A stretch of 64,000 nt of DNA from a virus, in IMG/VR virus record IMGVR_UViG_3300022745_000022, positions 1-64,000 of that record. The stretch is one strand, 5' to 3'. Shown piece by piece: positions 1-7,037 of this stretch. The position numbers and the translations under genes are program-made. The notes under the pieces were generated by a model that saw nothing but the letters and a program-made list of their open reading frames with translations, was not told the DNA's origin and did no database searches. The stretch's first letter is position 1. Each line of letters starts with the position of its first letter.

Positions 1-179
1 ATGGACAACTCCCTGTTGCGGCAATAGCCGAACCATGAGTAGGCGATATCCATGAGGTTCTTGAAGTTCTCCCGGCCGATCGGTGAGTTCTGAAGGTTCT
101 TTAGCGCGATACGGTTGAGCATGCTATACACAAGAACGAGCTTCACATCGTTGTGGAAATTCTCATCTCTCTGGAGCAT
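1..179 (-). CDS. Partial hypothetical protein, cut by the window edge
   Basis: An ATG at 177-179 opens a frame with no stop down to base 1 (59 codons visible, beginning MLQRDENFHNDVKLVL). Its start overlaps the end of the upstream DnaA-IV gene by 17 bases, the overlapping style used throughout this block, which supports it as real. The visible part is mixed helical in character and contains no motif I recognise. It is probably co-transcribed with the replication genes. Function unknown. Confidence 0.6.
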   Translation of the reverse strand, partial: MLQRDENFHNDVKLVLVYSMLNRIALKNLQNSPIGRENFKNLMDIAYSWFGYCRNRELS

Positions 180-597
180 GGGTTTGGTTTTGTTTACGGG
201 TGATGAATCGTGAGGCACTCGGCGTGTCGTAGTAGACACGCCAATAGCGGAATAGTGTGGTCATAAGGGCCATGTAGTGCTGGACAGGGGGGAAATCCGT
301 ATCCAGCATTCCATCGACGGCATGTACGGAATTGATGACCGTGGTGTGGTCACGATCACCCATGAGCGTTCCTATGAACTTCAGGGTGGCCGGGGTGTAC
401 CTGCGCAGGAAGAATCCCACCACGTGTCTCGCGTAGATCACATCCTTCTTCCTGGTCTTGCCGAACAGCTGTTTCCTGGTCACGCCGTCACTGTACTCCA
501 GGACCTTGTCCAGTATGTACTCTATCAGCTCGTACGAACTGCGAGCCTGTATTGGACAGGTGAAGGGGAACATGATGGGGTAATCAGGACATATCAT
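163..597 (-). CDS. DnaA domain IV-like DNA-binding protein
   Basis: About 144 aa from the ATG at 597, which overlaps the polA stop as ATGA; an alternative ATG lies at 606. Residues ~40-95 match the DnaA C-terminal helix-turn-helix domain: a TRKKDVIYARHVVGFFLRRY helix and then DRDHTTV (residues 81-87), the DnaA signature that contacts the DnaA box. There is no AAA+ ATPase or domain III, so it cannot be a full initiator. It likely binds DnaA-box-like DNA at the phage origin or competes with or recruits host DnaA (inference). It is co-oriented directly behind polA. The family call is fairly secure and the role is not. Confidence 0.8.
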   Translation of the reverse strand: MICPDYPIMFPFTCPIQARSSYELIEYILDKVLEYSDGVTRKQLFGKTRKKDVIYARHVVGFFLRRYTPATLKFIGTLMGDRDHTTVINSVHAVDGMLDTDFPPVQHYMALMTTLFRYWRVYYDTPSASRFITRKQNQTHAPER

Positions 598-1142
598 TTT
601 GTCCATACAGGTGTGATGTTGGTTTCTGCACCCAGGGAACCATCCTTGATGACGAACTTGGCGGCTTCCAGCATGCAGGCATGCTGCAGTGTCTTCCATT
701 GTTCGGCATGGGATTGTTCCACGCGTGCGGTGATCTGGTCATGTACCTGCATGACAAGCTTGACGTACGGCTCCAGCTCTCCACCATGGATGGTCTCGAA
801 CATCAGCCATACGGCAAGCTTGGTCATGTCGGCCGAAGAGCCCTGCACGGGCATGTTTTTGCTGGCCCGTTCTATGGAACCCAATGTGGGATTGTACTGG
901 CTACCGGTGAGGTGGCTCTGTATGTCCGCTCTGGCGAACTTCCAATAAGGAAACCAGCGTTTCCGGTGAAATGGTGCGAGGGTCTGGATGAATCCGAAGC
1001 GCACACCAAAGGATCCGAGGAACCTCAGCATCTTACCGATGCCGGGAAACTTCCTGAAATACTCGTCGATGAGTGCCTGGGCCTCGTTCGGAGTAATGCT
1101 CAAGGTGGCAGCAAGCTTGTACTTGCTCATCCCATATGCCAA
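594..1142 (-). CDS. polA: DNA polymerase A, exon 2 (fingers/palm C-terminus)
   Basis: 182 codons continuing the polymerase after a group I intron. The first residues, (L)AYGMSKYKLA, complete the O-helix motif B begun by exon 1 (...KTINFG), giving the canonical R-x3-K-x2-NFG-x2-YG motif when joined. Motif C reads MQVHDQ (exon residues 132-137): the catalytic Asp is kept and the usual HDE glutamate is Gln. The codon at 1140-1142 is TTG and is not a natural start, so this part should be made only by splicing. Joined to exon 1 the enzyme is ~725 aa, with a 3'-5' exonuclease and a polymerase domain. It replicates the phage genome. Confidence 0.93.
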   Translation of the reverse strand: MAYGMSKYKLAATLSITPNEAQALIDEYFRKFPGIGKMLRFLGSFGVRFGFIQTLAPFHRKRWFPYWKFARADIQSHLTGSQYNPTLGSIERASKNMPVQGSSADMTKLAVWLMFETIHGGELEPYVKLVMQVHDQITARVEQSHAEQWKTLQHACMLEAAKFVIKDGSLGAETNITPVWTK

Positions 1143-1714
1143 CTATGGGGAATCCCTGATTTCTCAGGGCTTGGACTGTCCCTTTGTGTATTTTCCTTTA
1201 TCGTCTCTAACGCAGTGATGTTCCTGATGACACCGTTTGCACAGTGGTTCCAGATTATCAACTGCATTATTCGTACGATCGTGATCCTTGTGATGGATCA
1301 AAGTAGCTCTCACACCACATCTATTGCATATTCGACCGTGAGTTTCAAATCCCAGTTTGGTGTAGTTGCCCACTCCAGTTTTGTACATGTGATTCGAAGT
1401 CCCTAGTTGTGCGCCGCCGGAACCTACATTGGGATATTTGATCCGGCCGGTCTTGTGAGCGTGACGAAGTGCAATGAATGCACTGCGACATCTTGCACTA
1501 CAATAGATAGCATTGCGATACTTACCTGGTGGGATGTCCCCACCACATTTAATACACACCTTCCGTCCAGTCTCTACACACGCCTCCGTGGACATCTCCA
1601 CGGTGCTTGGCTCGGGATTGCCTCCAACATTACTTGCTGAGGTTTCCCCGACTTTGAAAGGTTTTACTTCGGCTTGGCTATTCTGAGTGTTCATACTCAA
1701 AGATATTGTTTTTA
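1143..1714 (-). other. Group I intron in polA (motif B)
   Basis: 572 nt separate two perfectly complementary polA halves. The 5' exon ends ACTTCGGT and the intron contains GCCGAAGT at 1673-1666, forming P1 with the hallmark terminal U-G pair. Immediately 5' of it, GCCAA pairs with exon 2 TTGGC (P10). The intron ends in G (ATAG at the splice). Core elements read as P (GTCGGGGAAACC), Q (AATCCCGAGC), R (AGAGACTGGAC) and S (GGGACAGTCC), with P7 GACTG/CAGTC. A P9-type hairpin CCCTGA-GAAA-TCAGGG lies at 1154-1169 near the 3' end. Removing 1143-1714 leaves GGT-TTG in frame. An intein is excluded because a stop (TAA) follows the 5' exon. Confidence 0.9.
1164..1700 (-). CDS. HNH homing endonuclease inside the polA intron
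   Basis: 178-codon frame from a TTG at 1700; ATG at 1694 and the in-frame ATG at 1595 are alternatives. Residues 49-71 form a Cys4 zinc knuckle (C49, C52, C67, C71). Residues 125-161 form an HNH nuclease with structural cysteines C125, C128, C154, C157 and a LIHHKDHD...N...CHQEHH catalytic core. The first ~45 codons overlap the intron catalytic core (P3-P6) and are low in recognisable protein sequence, so the true start may be ATG 1595. The stop codon lies within the P9 hairpin. Such enzymes cut intron-less polA alleles and drive intron spread. Confidence 0.88.
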   Translation of the reverse strand: MSMNTQNSQAEVKPFKVGETSASNVGGNPEPSTVEMSTEACVETGRKVCIKCGGDIPPGKYRNAIYCSARCRSAFIALRHAHKTGRIKYPNVGSGGAQLGTSNHMYKTGVGNYTKLGFETHGRICNRCGVRATLIHHKDHDRTNNAVDNLEPLCKRCHQEHHCVRDDKGKYTKGQSKP

Positions 1715-3343
1715 ACCGAAGTTGATGGTCTTCACCGCTGTTCTCAAGCGCTTGTGTTTCTTACAATTGCACTTGGCTCCGTTGTGCGCATAGTACGCAC
1801 AATCCGGATTAGCAGCTTTCTTCCAGTCATCCTTGTACACCACCTCAGCGCACACACTGTGCAGGTCTTTTCCGTTTTTCAGGGCATCGAGCCAGACAGG
1901 GTCCTGGCTCATGTACGCGATCACCACCAGCTCTTGGGAAGCATAGTCACTATCCACATATACCCACCCTGGCTCCGCGACGAATGCGTTCCGGTAACGA
2001 TTACCCACAGATTCCTTGGAGGGAATATTCTGCATGTTGGGACCGTAGGAACTCAGGCGTCCGGTACTGACGATGGGATTGAAGTTGGTGCGTATGCAGC
2101 CGTCGGTCTCCACATGTTTCTCGATGAAGGTGGTGCCGTAGGTGGTGATGAGCTTCTTGGCGTCCTTGTACTCTTTGAGAGCGATGCCGATAGGGAATGG
2201 GAACTTGGCCATGGCTTCCTTGTCCAGGCTGGTCAGGCTGGGCTGCAGGACCTGGAACAAGGCGAGGACCTGTGGCTGGGAAGACCAATTGATCGTGAAC
2301 TTCCCAGCGGGTACCATCAGGTTATTCTCCACCAGGAAATCCCGGTGATGCTTCTGCAGGTAGTCCAGGAATTCTCCCTCCTCACCGGCCTCCAGACACT
2401 GCAAGGCATAGCGCTTCAGTGGATCTTCGATGACGGTGATCCTGAGGTAGCGCTTGATGATGGCCTTGGTGGCGCCCGGCATGTCCGGGAACAGCATGGA
2501 GAGTATGGCGACCTTGTGGGCGCGGGAATTGAGGTTCACGACGAGCCTATCCTCATCGGAGTATAGGCCCATGTCCTTGGCCTTGTGGATCAGTGCAGGG
2601 TTCTGGTGCATGCAAAGCTCCAGGTCCACTTCTGCGTGCTGTACCACCGGCCAGGCCAGTTCCTCGTTCTCCAGCCACTTCTGTTTGTCCAGTGGCATAC
2701 CGTGGAAGGTCATCTCCGCCAGGCCCGGGAGGCAAGCCATGTCTAATGCGCAGGTATATACAAGTTGCTCGCCATACAGGCGGAGCATCTGCATATCCCT
2801 GAGCTTGAACAGGTGCCTTACGTCCTCAGCCGCATACTCGACCTTCTCCGGGGTGATGATATCATCGCCAAAGGAAGTCTGCTGTTCCTTGGAGATGGTC
2901 AGGCATATGTAGCGCTCCAGCAGGGACTTCAGGGAATAGAAGCCGAACTGTGTGTTGTCCGCATCTTCATCATCCTCCGTATCCCTGGCCAGCTTGCCAC
3001 AGTTGAGTTCCATCTCGGCAACCATGGTGCAATACACATTGCGCATCACGATGCCGGCAAAGCGCAGGACCACCAGGTCAAAGTATGCGTTGTGCAGTAC
3101 CTTGGTCCGGTAGTCCCTGAGGATGCTGTGGATCTCCTCCCGCTGTCCTCCCGTGAGGAAGGACCACTGGAGCAGCCATTCATCACGGCCATTGCCGAAC
3201 TGGATGAGGATAAGCTTGCGCTCGCACCACATGTGATGCACATTGGTCTCCGTATCCACCATGAATTCCCCCTGTTTAGTAGCCCACTGAAGGAACTGCT
3301 CAAAGGTGCAGTCGCACACCTGGCGGGAATACGTGTGGATCAT
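1712..3343 (-). CDS. polA: DNA polymerase A, exon 1 (3'-5' exonuclease and palm)
   Basis: 543 codons to a TAA that belongs to the intron. The N-terminus has exonuclease motif I (FMVDTETN, D30 and E32), so proofreading is likely. Palm motif A is VDSDYASQEL at ~464-472, where the classic DYSQIEL is replaced by DYASQEL. A Cys-containing insertion (DCAYYAHNGAKCNCKKHK) precedes motif B (RTAVKTINFG). The start ATG overlaps the upstream stop as ATGA. With exon 2 it forms the replicative family A polymerase typical of one branch of crAss-like phages (others use family B). It sits downstream of ung and small genes in one leftward operon. Confidence 0.93.
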   Translation of the reverse strand: MIHTYSRQVCDCTFEQFLQWATKQGEFMVDTETNVHHMWCERKLILIQFGNGRDEWLLQWSFLTGGQREEIHSILRDYRTKVLHNAYFDLVVLRFAGIVMRNVYCTMVAEMELNCGKLARDTEDDEDADNTQFGFYSLKSLLERYICLTISKEQQTSFGDDIITPEKVEYAAEDVRHLFKLRDMQMLRLYGEQLVYTCALDMACLPGLAEMTFHGMPLDKQKWLENEELAWPVVQHAEVDLELCMHQNPALIHKAKDMGLYSDEDRLVVNLNSRAHKVAILSMLFPDMPGATKAIIKRYLRITVIEDPLKRYALQCLEAGEEGEFLDYLQKHHRDFLVENNLMVPAGKFTINWSSQPQVLALFQVLQPSLTSLDKEAMAKFPFPIGIALKEYKDAKKLITTYGTTFIEKHVETDGCIRTNFNPIVSTGRLSSYGPNMQNIPSKESVGNRYRNAFVAEPGWVYVDSDYASQELVVIAYMSQDPVWLDALKNGKDLHSVCAEVVYKDDWKKAANPDCAYYAHNGAKCNCKKHKRLRTAVKTINFG

Positions 3344-3528
3344 TTGGTTGTGTTTTCGTAGTCACAGATATCTTGGGCGTCTTGCTTTTCAGCCAGTCCC
3401 GTCTCCAGGATCTCCTTGCGCCCATTCCACTTGTGGTATCGATACACACCCCAACCTTCTTGGTAGGGCCAGATGGTCCTGGCAGGCAGCCACTTGGACC
3501 ATAGTAACCTTTGCAGGAACTTTCTCAT
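3340..3528 (-). CDS. Small basic/aromatic hypothetical protein
   Basis: 62 aa, rich in Trp, Tyr, Lys and Arg in its first half (MRKFLQRLLWSKWLPARTIW) and acidic at the end. It overlaps the preceding gene's stop and the polA start by a few bases on each side, so it is translationally coupled within the replication operon. I do not recognise a family; the N-terminus could be a nucleic-acid or membrane contact. It is kept as real because of its tight packing and lack of any competing frame. Confidence 0.65.
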   Translation of the reverse strand: MRKFLQRLLWSKWLPARTIWPYQEGWGVYRYHKWNGRKEILETGLAEKQDAQDICDYENTTK

Positions 3529-3935
3529 ACTTCTTCTTTGTAGCGCAGGTCCACGTCCTCCATGTCGCCATGGAAGTCGATGTCACTGCGCAGGTAAACG
3601 TGAAAGCCGAACTCATCGATCACATCGCTGCGTTCGTGCTGTACCCGTTTCCAGGCGGCCACGTCGGCGATGGTCTTGAGTTTGGCCATGATGATCTCTG
3701 TCTCGTACTGTGTGATGAAGGGTTCATGGCTCAGGGTATTCACGATACGGGCCTTTGGGTATTGTGCGAGAAGTTCCCGCAGTTCTCCCAAAGGCCCGAT
3801 CAGCTTATACTTTACGGTACGCTTCAGTGTGTACATCCGCAGGAACGGGTTGTAATCAAAGAAGGTACCGGAGCGCGGCTCGTTGATGTAGTGGATGAGC
3901 ACCTCATCATTGGGGAGTGGCTCCAGTTTCAGCAT
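3525..3935 (-). CDS. Hypothetical protein of the replication block
   Basis: 136 aa, soluble, mixed alpha/beta, with no transmembrane segment or cysteine cluster. It begins inside the 3' end of ung (29-base overlap) and its stop overlaps the next start, so it is read with the replication/repair genes. The C-terminus is acidic (SDIDFHGDMEDVDL). No family recognised; the position suggests a replication accessory role, which is guesswork. Confidence 0.8.
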   Translation of the reverse strand: MLKLEPLPNDEVLIHYINEPRSGTFFDYNPFLRMYTLKRTVKYKLIGPLGELRELLAQYPKARIVNTLSHEPFITQYETEIIMAKLKTIADVAAWKRVQHERSDVIDEFGFHVYLRSDIDFHGDMEDVDLRYKEEV

Positions 3936-4629
3936 TGTCTACCCATTTTATAGGTTCATGACCGTTCTCGGTGAGCCACTCGTTCACACGAATGAATTGC
4001 CTGCCACCGGTGAAACGCATCTTGCCCCCGGAGTAATTCTCATACTGCGGATGACAGGAGCGTATGACATTGCAACTGAAGCTCTGTACGATAGGAGTTG
4101 CTGTGTCATCGGCCTGCTTTCCCCATAGCATGAAGGTTACCGGGCGTCCCGAGAGCTGCCCCTTGATGGCTACTGTCTCCATGATCTTCTGGGTGAGTTG
4201 CTGCCATCCCCAATCCCGGTGGGCATTGGCCATACGGTAGGTGGTGGTCAGTACGCTGTTCAGCATGAGTACGCCTTGCTTGGCCCAGTCTGTGAGGTTG
4301 GGATTGGTGCGCACCCCGTATCCGCTCAACTCGAGCTCCTTGAAGATGACACGAAGGGACGGTGGTATGCTGGGAAGCTGACTGCTGAAGGACAGGCCAT
4401 GGGCTTCATTGCCCGGGTATGGGTCCTGGCCAAGGATCACGATCTTGGTGTGGCTGGGCTGACAAAGCCTGAGGGCCGTGAAGATGTCCTTCTTGGCCGG
4501 CCTCAGTTTATCGCCCTGCTGGTCCACCCGTGCCGCGATCTTGGCCATCCAGTCTGACCGGAAGTGGGGAAGCAGGACATCAGCCCATTCCTCTCCCACA
4601 TTGTCGGCCAGGGTCATTTCTTTTTCCAT
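3907..4629 (-). CDS. ung: Uracil-DNA glycosylase, family 1
   Basis: 240 aa, close to the usual 220-230. The water-activating motif GQDPYPG is at residues 67-73 (Asp69, Tyr71), followed by AHGLSFS, the uracil-pocket sequence. LMLNSVLTT at 121-129 matches the LLLN-x-LT strand. The leucine-loop position has HPQ at 193-195 instead of the common HPSP, with the rest of the loop altered (YENYSGGKMRF). It removes uracil from DNA and leaves abasic sites. UDG is a recurrent crAss-like phage replication gene. The start overlaps the upstream small ORF. Confidence 0.95.
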   Translation of the reverse strand: MEKEMTLADNVGEEWADVLLPHFRSDWMAKIAARVDQQGDKLRPAKKDIFTALRLCQPSHTKIVILGQDPYPGNEAHGLSFSSQLPSIPPSLRVIFKELELSGYGVRTNPNLTDWAKQGVLMLNSVLTTTYRMANAHRDWGWQQLTQKIMETVAIKGQLSGRPVTFMLWGKQADDTATPIVQSFSCNVIRSCHPQYENYSGGKMRFTGGRQFIRVNEWLTENGHEPIKWVDNAETGATPQ

Positions 4630-4784
4630 AGCTGGTTGCGGTGGTTTATCTGCACGGTCTTGCCGGTGGGGCGTGTGGTCACCAGCTCCTGCTCTCGGCC
4701 GGCGATCTTGATCTTGGTGACCACTTTCTCCATGACAGGCGCACGCTGTGTAAACTGTTTCTTTCTGGTTCTCGACTTGGGCAT
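4614..4784 (-). CDS. Very basic 56-aa hypothetical protein
   Basis: Begins MPKSRTRKKQFTQRAPVMEK and ends with a Lys-rich tail; strongly basic and likely nucleic-acid binding or disordered. The stop overlaps the ung start (ATG at 4629) in a different frame, and the gene sits 3 bases downstream of the previous one, filling what would otherwise be a 150-base gap in a tightly packed operon. No family recognised. Confidence 0.65.
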   Translation of the reverse strand: MPKSRTRKKQFTQRAPVMEKVVTKIKIAGREQELVTTRPTGKTVQINHRNQLWKKK

Positions 4785-4786
4785 GG

Positions 4787-5203
4787 TCAATTGTTTTGGA
4801 TTCTTCGGATGAATTGTTCCTCGGTTTCCGGAGTACCGAGGTTCAGGTATGAGCAGCGCCGGCGGTACTCCTCTGCATACATGCGCATCGTGTGATCCAT
4901 CACCAAGTCGATGCTCATGAGCATGAAATAGAACTTGTCGATGAGTTCCTCCTCCGGGAATATCGCATCGATGAACTCCACCATCTGCTCCTTGACCTCC
5001 GGCGTGAATACACGTACGAAGTAGGTTGAGGTGAGGTCCTGTGGCGTCTTGGCATACGGGTAGGTGTCGATCAGGTCCATGAGGGTAGGCTCCAGCTTGT
5101 TGAGCAGGGCCAGCATCATCACGTTCTGATTGGGCAGTGGCATCCGGATGAACCAGGAGCGTGTGCTGTTCGGGTCGTCGTACAGGACATCTTTAAGAAG
5201 CAT
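4787..5203 (-). CDS. Hypothetical protein, helical
   Basis: 138 aa, Leu/Met/acidic rich and predicted mostly helical. A central stretch with FFPEEE-like acidic patch (AIFPEEELIDKFYFMLMSIDL) precedes a basic ending. It overlaps the upstream gene by 11 bases. No motif I can name. Part of the leftward replication operon. Confidence 0.8.
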   Translation of the reverse strand: MLLKDVLYDDPNSTRSWFIRMPLPNQNVMMLALLNKLEPTLMDLIDTYPYAKTPQDLTSTYFVRVFTPEVKEQMVEFIDAIFPEEELIDKFYFMLMSIDLVMDHTMRMYAEEYRRRCSYLNLGTPETEEQFIRRIQNN

Positions 5204-5660
5204 CGGGAGGGAGTATTAGTTTGGATTTGCGTTTACCCGGGTTGTGCATCTCGTATTCGATGCGGCCAGCGCGTTGCTGGGCACAGCGGACCGTGTAGTC
5301 ACTCAGGGACTGGGCGTGTGCAGTGACCACCGTGAAGCAGATCACTGCCTTGTACAGCAGGGCTTCGATACTCCCATTCTGCTCGATGAGCTTGTCGACA
5401 ACGGCAGCCACAACCTTCGTGTAGCCCACTGGCAGACCTTCAATCTCCAGCTCGGAGAGTTGTTCCAGGGTCGTGCAGTTGTTTAGCCTGGTGAGGATCT
5501 TCAGTTCCTCCACATACTCCTTGAGCAGGGGCTCCGTCTCAGTGGTCACCTTTCCGCAGTCATTGACGAACTGTTCTTCAGTGGCATACTGAGCAGGGGC
5601 AACGGGAAGGCTTGTCGTGGGGCTAGTCCCGATCGGATTGAGATATTGTTCAAGGTTCAT
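5193..5660 (-). CDS. Hypothetical protein, helical
   Basis: 155 aa. The N-terminal ~25 residues are Pro/Ser/Thr rich (LNPIGTSPTTSLPVAPAQ), followed by helices with leucine spacing (KEYVEELKILTRL). The C-terminus is basic (GKRKSKLILPPDAS). It overlaps both neighbours by about 11 bases. The family is unknown to me; position suggests a DNA metabolism accessory. Confidence 0.8.
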   Translation of the reverse strand: MNLEQYLNPIGTSPTTSLPVAPAQYATEEQFVNDCGKVTTETEPLLKEYVEELKILTRLNNCTTLEQLSELEIEGLPVGYTKVVAAVVDKLIEQNGSIEALLYKAVICFTVVTAHAQSLSDYTVRCAQQRAGRIEYEMHNPGKRKSKLILPPDAS

Positions 5661-5880
5661 AAGATTCTCCTCTTGCTACGACCACGTAGCGGGTTTTGTT
5701 GATAATGATGATTCGTTTCTTGGTGATCATGTGAGGAAGTAAGTCCTCTTCACGAAATGGAGGATTGCCCTCCATTACCCGTTCAGGAGGACCATTGAGG
5801 TATGAGGGTATCCCACCTTCCATGTAGGATATATGATCCCCTGTTCCTTCGTTGGCGATAATTATCCAGGCTTTCTTCAT
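5650..5880 (-). CDS. Small hypothetical protein
   Basis: 76 aa, with an N-terminal beta-strand-like segment MKKAWIIIANEGTGDHI and a C-terminal strand RIIIINKTRYVVVARGE, giving a small alpha/beta character. It overlaps the next gene by 11 bases. No family recognised. Confidence 0.7.
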   Translation of the reverse strand: MKKAWIIIANEGTGDHISYMEGGIPSYLNGPPERVMEGNPPFREEDLLPHMITKKRIIIINKTRYVVVARGESYEP

Positions 5881-5905
5881 GCGGGATGTGAATTTAAGGC
5901 ATTCT

Positions 5906-6070
5906 TCAATGCCTTGGTTTGAAAAAGTAGTAGGTGTACCAGGATCTTTTCCTGTCGTCCCATCGCTGGTTCTTTGTACACCACTGACAGTGCCTCAGGG
6001 ACTTCTGCCCGAAGGTGGCGTTCAGGTACACCCACTTGTGGATGCCCAGGAAACAAAGGAGTTTTCGCAT
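5906..6070 (-). CDS. DUF1660-like small zinc-ribbon phage protein
   Basis: 54 aa from the internal ATG at 6070; upstream in-frame codons to 6148 look like leader. The sequence MRKLLCFLGIHKW...RHCQWC resembles the DUF1660 phage family (L-C-x-L-GHKW then C-x2-C), with Cys6, His11, Cys28 and Cys31 able to bind one metal. First gene of the leftward replication block, about 150 bases from the divergent gene at 6223. Family call moderate, function unknown. Confidence 0.6.
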   Translation of the reverse strand: MRKLLCFLGIHKWVYLNATFGQKSLRHCQWCTKNQRWDDRKRSWYTYYFFKPRH

Positions 6071-6200
6071 GTGCGTGATTTTGGGTGTGGAATTACTCCC
6101 GTCGCCCCAACCCTGTGTAAGTAACAGGGAAGGGGCATCGGGGAGCATGCGCGGGCTTTCGCCAGGCGCTATCTATCGTGGATGGGTTCTCAGGAAATTG

Positions 6201-6208
6201 TATATTTG
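6201..6208 (+). promoter_or_regulatory. Host-type -7 promoter box (TATATTTG)
   Basis: An exact match to the Bacteroidota TAnnTTTG -7 consensus, placed 15 bases before the ATG of the solitary plus-strand gene at 6223. A good -33 TTG about 20 bases upstream is not evident, so strength is uncertain. Confidence 0.55.
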
Positions 6209-6222
6209 GTTAAATAATCGGT

Positions 6223-6612
6223 ATGGAACTCAAGCTTCCCACTGGCTACACGCCACAGACGGCATACACAATGCTGCATCGGTTACTGCTCCTGACACGA
6301 CTGAGTCATGTGAAGACCAAACCGATCTTTGCAAAGCATATCGCCTTTGAACGGGCTTATGATGGGGTGGCGGACCTCATTGACTCCATCACCGAACAGC
6401 TCATCGGCTACAGCGGAGTGGATCCCATGGATCTGGTCATCGGTACGGTGAGTACGATGGATGTTGCTGAACTGGGTGACCACATCATCCAGGAGGCCGA
6501 CAAACTTGTGCAATTCGCCGAAGCCTCCCGGTGGCATAATGTGGCCAATCAGTCACAGGAGCTGAGTGGTATAGGGGCTACCCTGAAATTTCTATCGCGT
6601 TATACGACTTGA
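6223..6612 (+). CDS. DUF5856/Dps-like four-helix protein
   Basis: 129 aa, all helical. The segment LLLLTRLSHVKTKPIFAKHIAFERAYDGVADLIDSITEQL has the pattern of the phage DUF5856/Dps-like family (HxxT/K-x3-AxHxAFxxxYDxLxDLxDxxxE), a ferritin-like fold. Whether it stores iron, protects DNA or lacks metal ligands is not clear. It is the only plus-strand gene among leftward genes, with its own TATATTTG box, and its 3' end overlaps the convergent gene at 6578 by 35 bases. This suggests an independently expressed moron-like unit. Confidence 0.75.
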   Translation: MELKLPTGYTPQTAYTMLHRLLLLTRLSHVKTKPIFAKHIAFERAYDGVADLIDSITEQLIGYSGVDPMDLVIGTVSTMDVAELGDHIIQEADKLVQFAEASRWHNVANQSQELSGIGATLKFLSRYTT

Positions 6613-6862
6613 ACTCCTGGGCAGTGAGTTTGCGGAAGAACTGGTTGAACAGTCCGATCCCACAAGTCTCGTAGTACGGCTCTTCGCCGGGTACTTGTGG
6701 GTGATAGACTCTGTAGTACGCCCTGTCCGGGGGTAATACTCTGCTTCTAAGCTGATACCGGTACAGCATGCCTTCGTCGTATCCTTCCATCCCACCATGC
6801 CCCATTGGGCTCGCGTCGCATATGCACCATCCGGTTTCCCGGACGTAGTATTGCTCAGACAT
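6578..6862 (-). CDS. Hypothetical protein
   Basis: 94 aa starting MSEQYYVRETG at 6862; an upstream in-frame ATG at 6922 would run through a terminator-like hairpin and is rejected. The sequence is Tyr-rich with four cysteines, no transmembrane segment and no known family. It is preceded by a hairpin, T-run and A-rich leader, and ends convergently with the gene at 6223. Confidence 0.7.
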   Translation of the reverse strand: MSEQYYVRETGWCICDASPMGHGGMEGYDEGMLYRYQLRSRVLPPDRAYYRVYHPQVPGEEPYYETCGIGLFNQFFRKLTAQEFKSYNAIEISG

Positions 6863-6889
6863 GGCTAATGTTTTAGTTGTGAATAAAAA

Positions 6890-6915
6890 GCCCTGACACC
6901 TTTCAGTGCCAGGGC
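6890..6915 (-). terminator. Hairpin plus T-run upstream of gene 6862
   Basis: Leftward RNA reads GCCCTGGCAC-tgaaag-GTGTCAGGGC followed by TTTTTATT: a 10-pair stem with one wobble, an intrinsic terminator shape. It lies only 27 bases before the next ATG, with no room for a promoter between them, so attenuation or phage-specific initiation is also possible. Confidence 0.75.
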
Positions 6916-6924
6916 AAACCAAAC

Positions 6925-7037
6925 CCGATAAAGGCCCGGGTTACCGTGGATGCTTAACCCTCCCGGGCCTACCCGTCATTAACGTGTCGGGGCTATCACG
7001 ATCGCAGGCAAAGCCTACAATACTTTACTCATTCGTT
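6925..7037 (-). other. Hairpin-rich intergenic stretch
   Basis: Between genes 7038 and 6862 the leftward strand holds several inverted repeats besides the terminator: GGCCCGGG...CCCGGGCC around 6933-6970, CCCGACA...TGACGGG around 6971-6990, and AACCCG...CGGGTT. No open frame and no tRNA pattern is visible. It may be a structured 3' UTR or a small RNA. Confidence 0.4.

Noticed and set aside
1164-1700. Free-standing HNH gene merely inserted between two polA genes
   Set aside because: The polymerase halves join in frame at a conserved motif only when the whole 572-nt segment is removed, and exon pairing sequences are present.
1143-1714. Intein in polA
   Set aside because: A TAA stop follows the 5' exon in frame and no splicing-domain motifs exist; pairing of P1, P10 and P7 shows an RNA intron.
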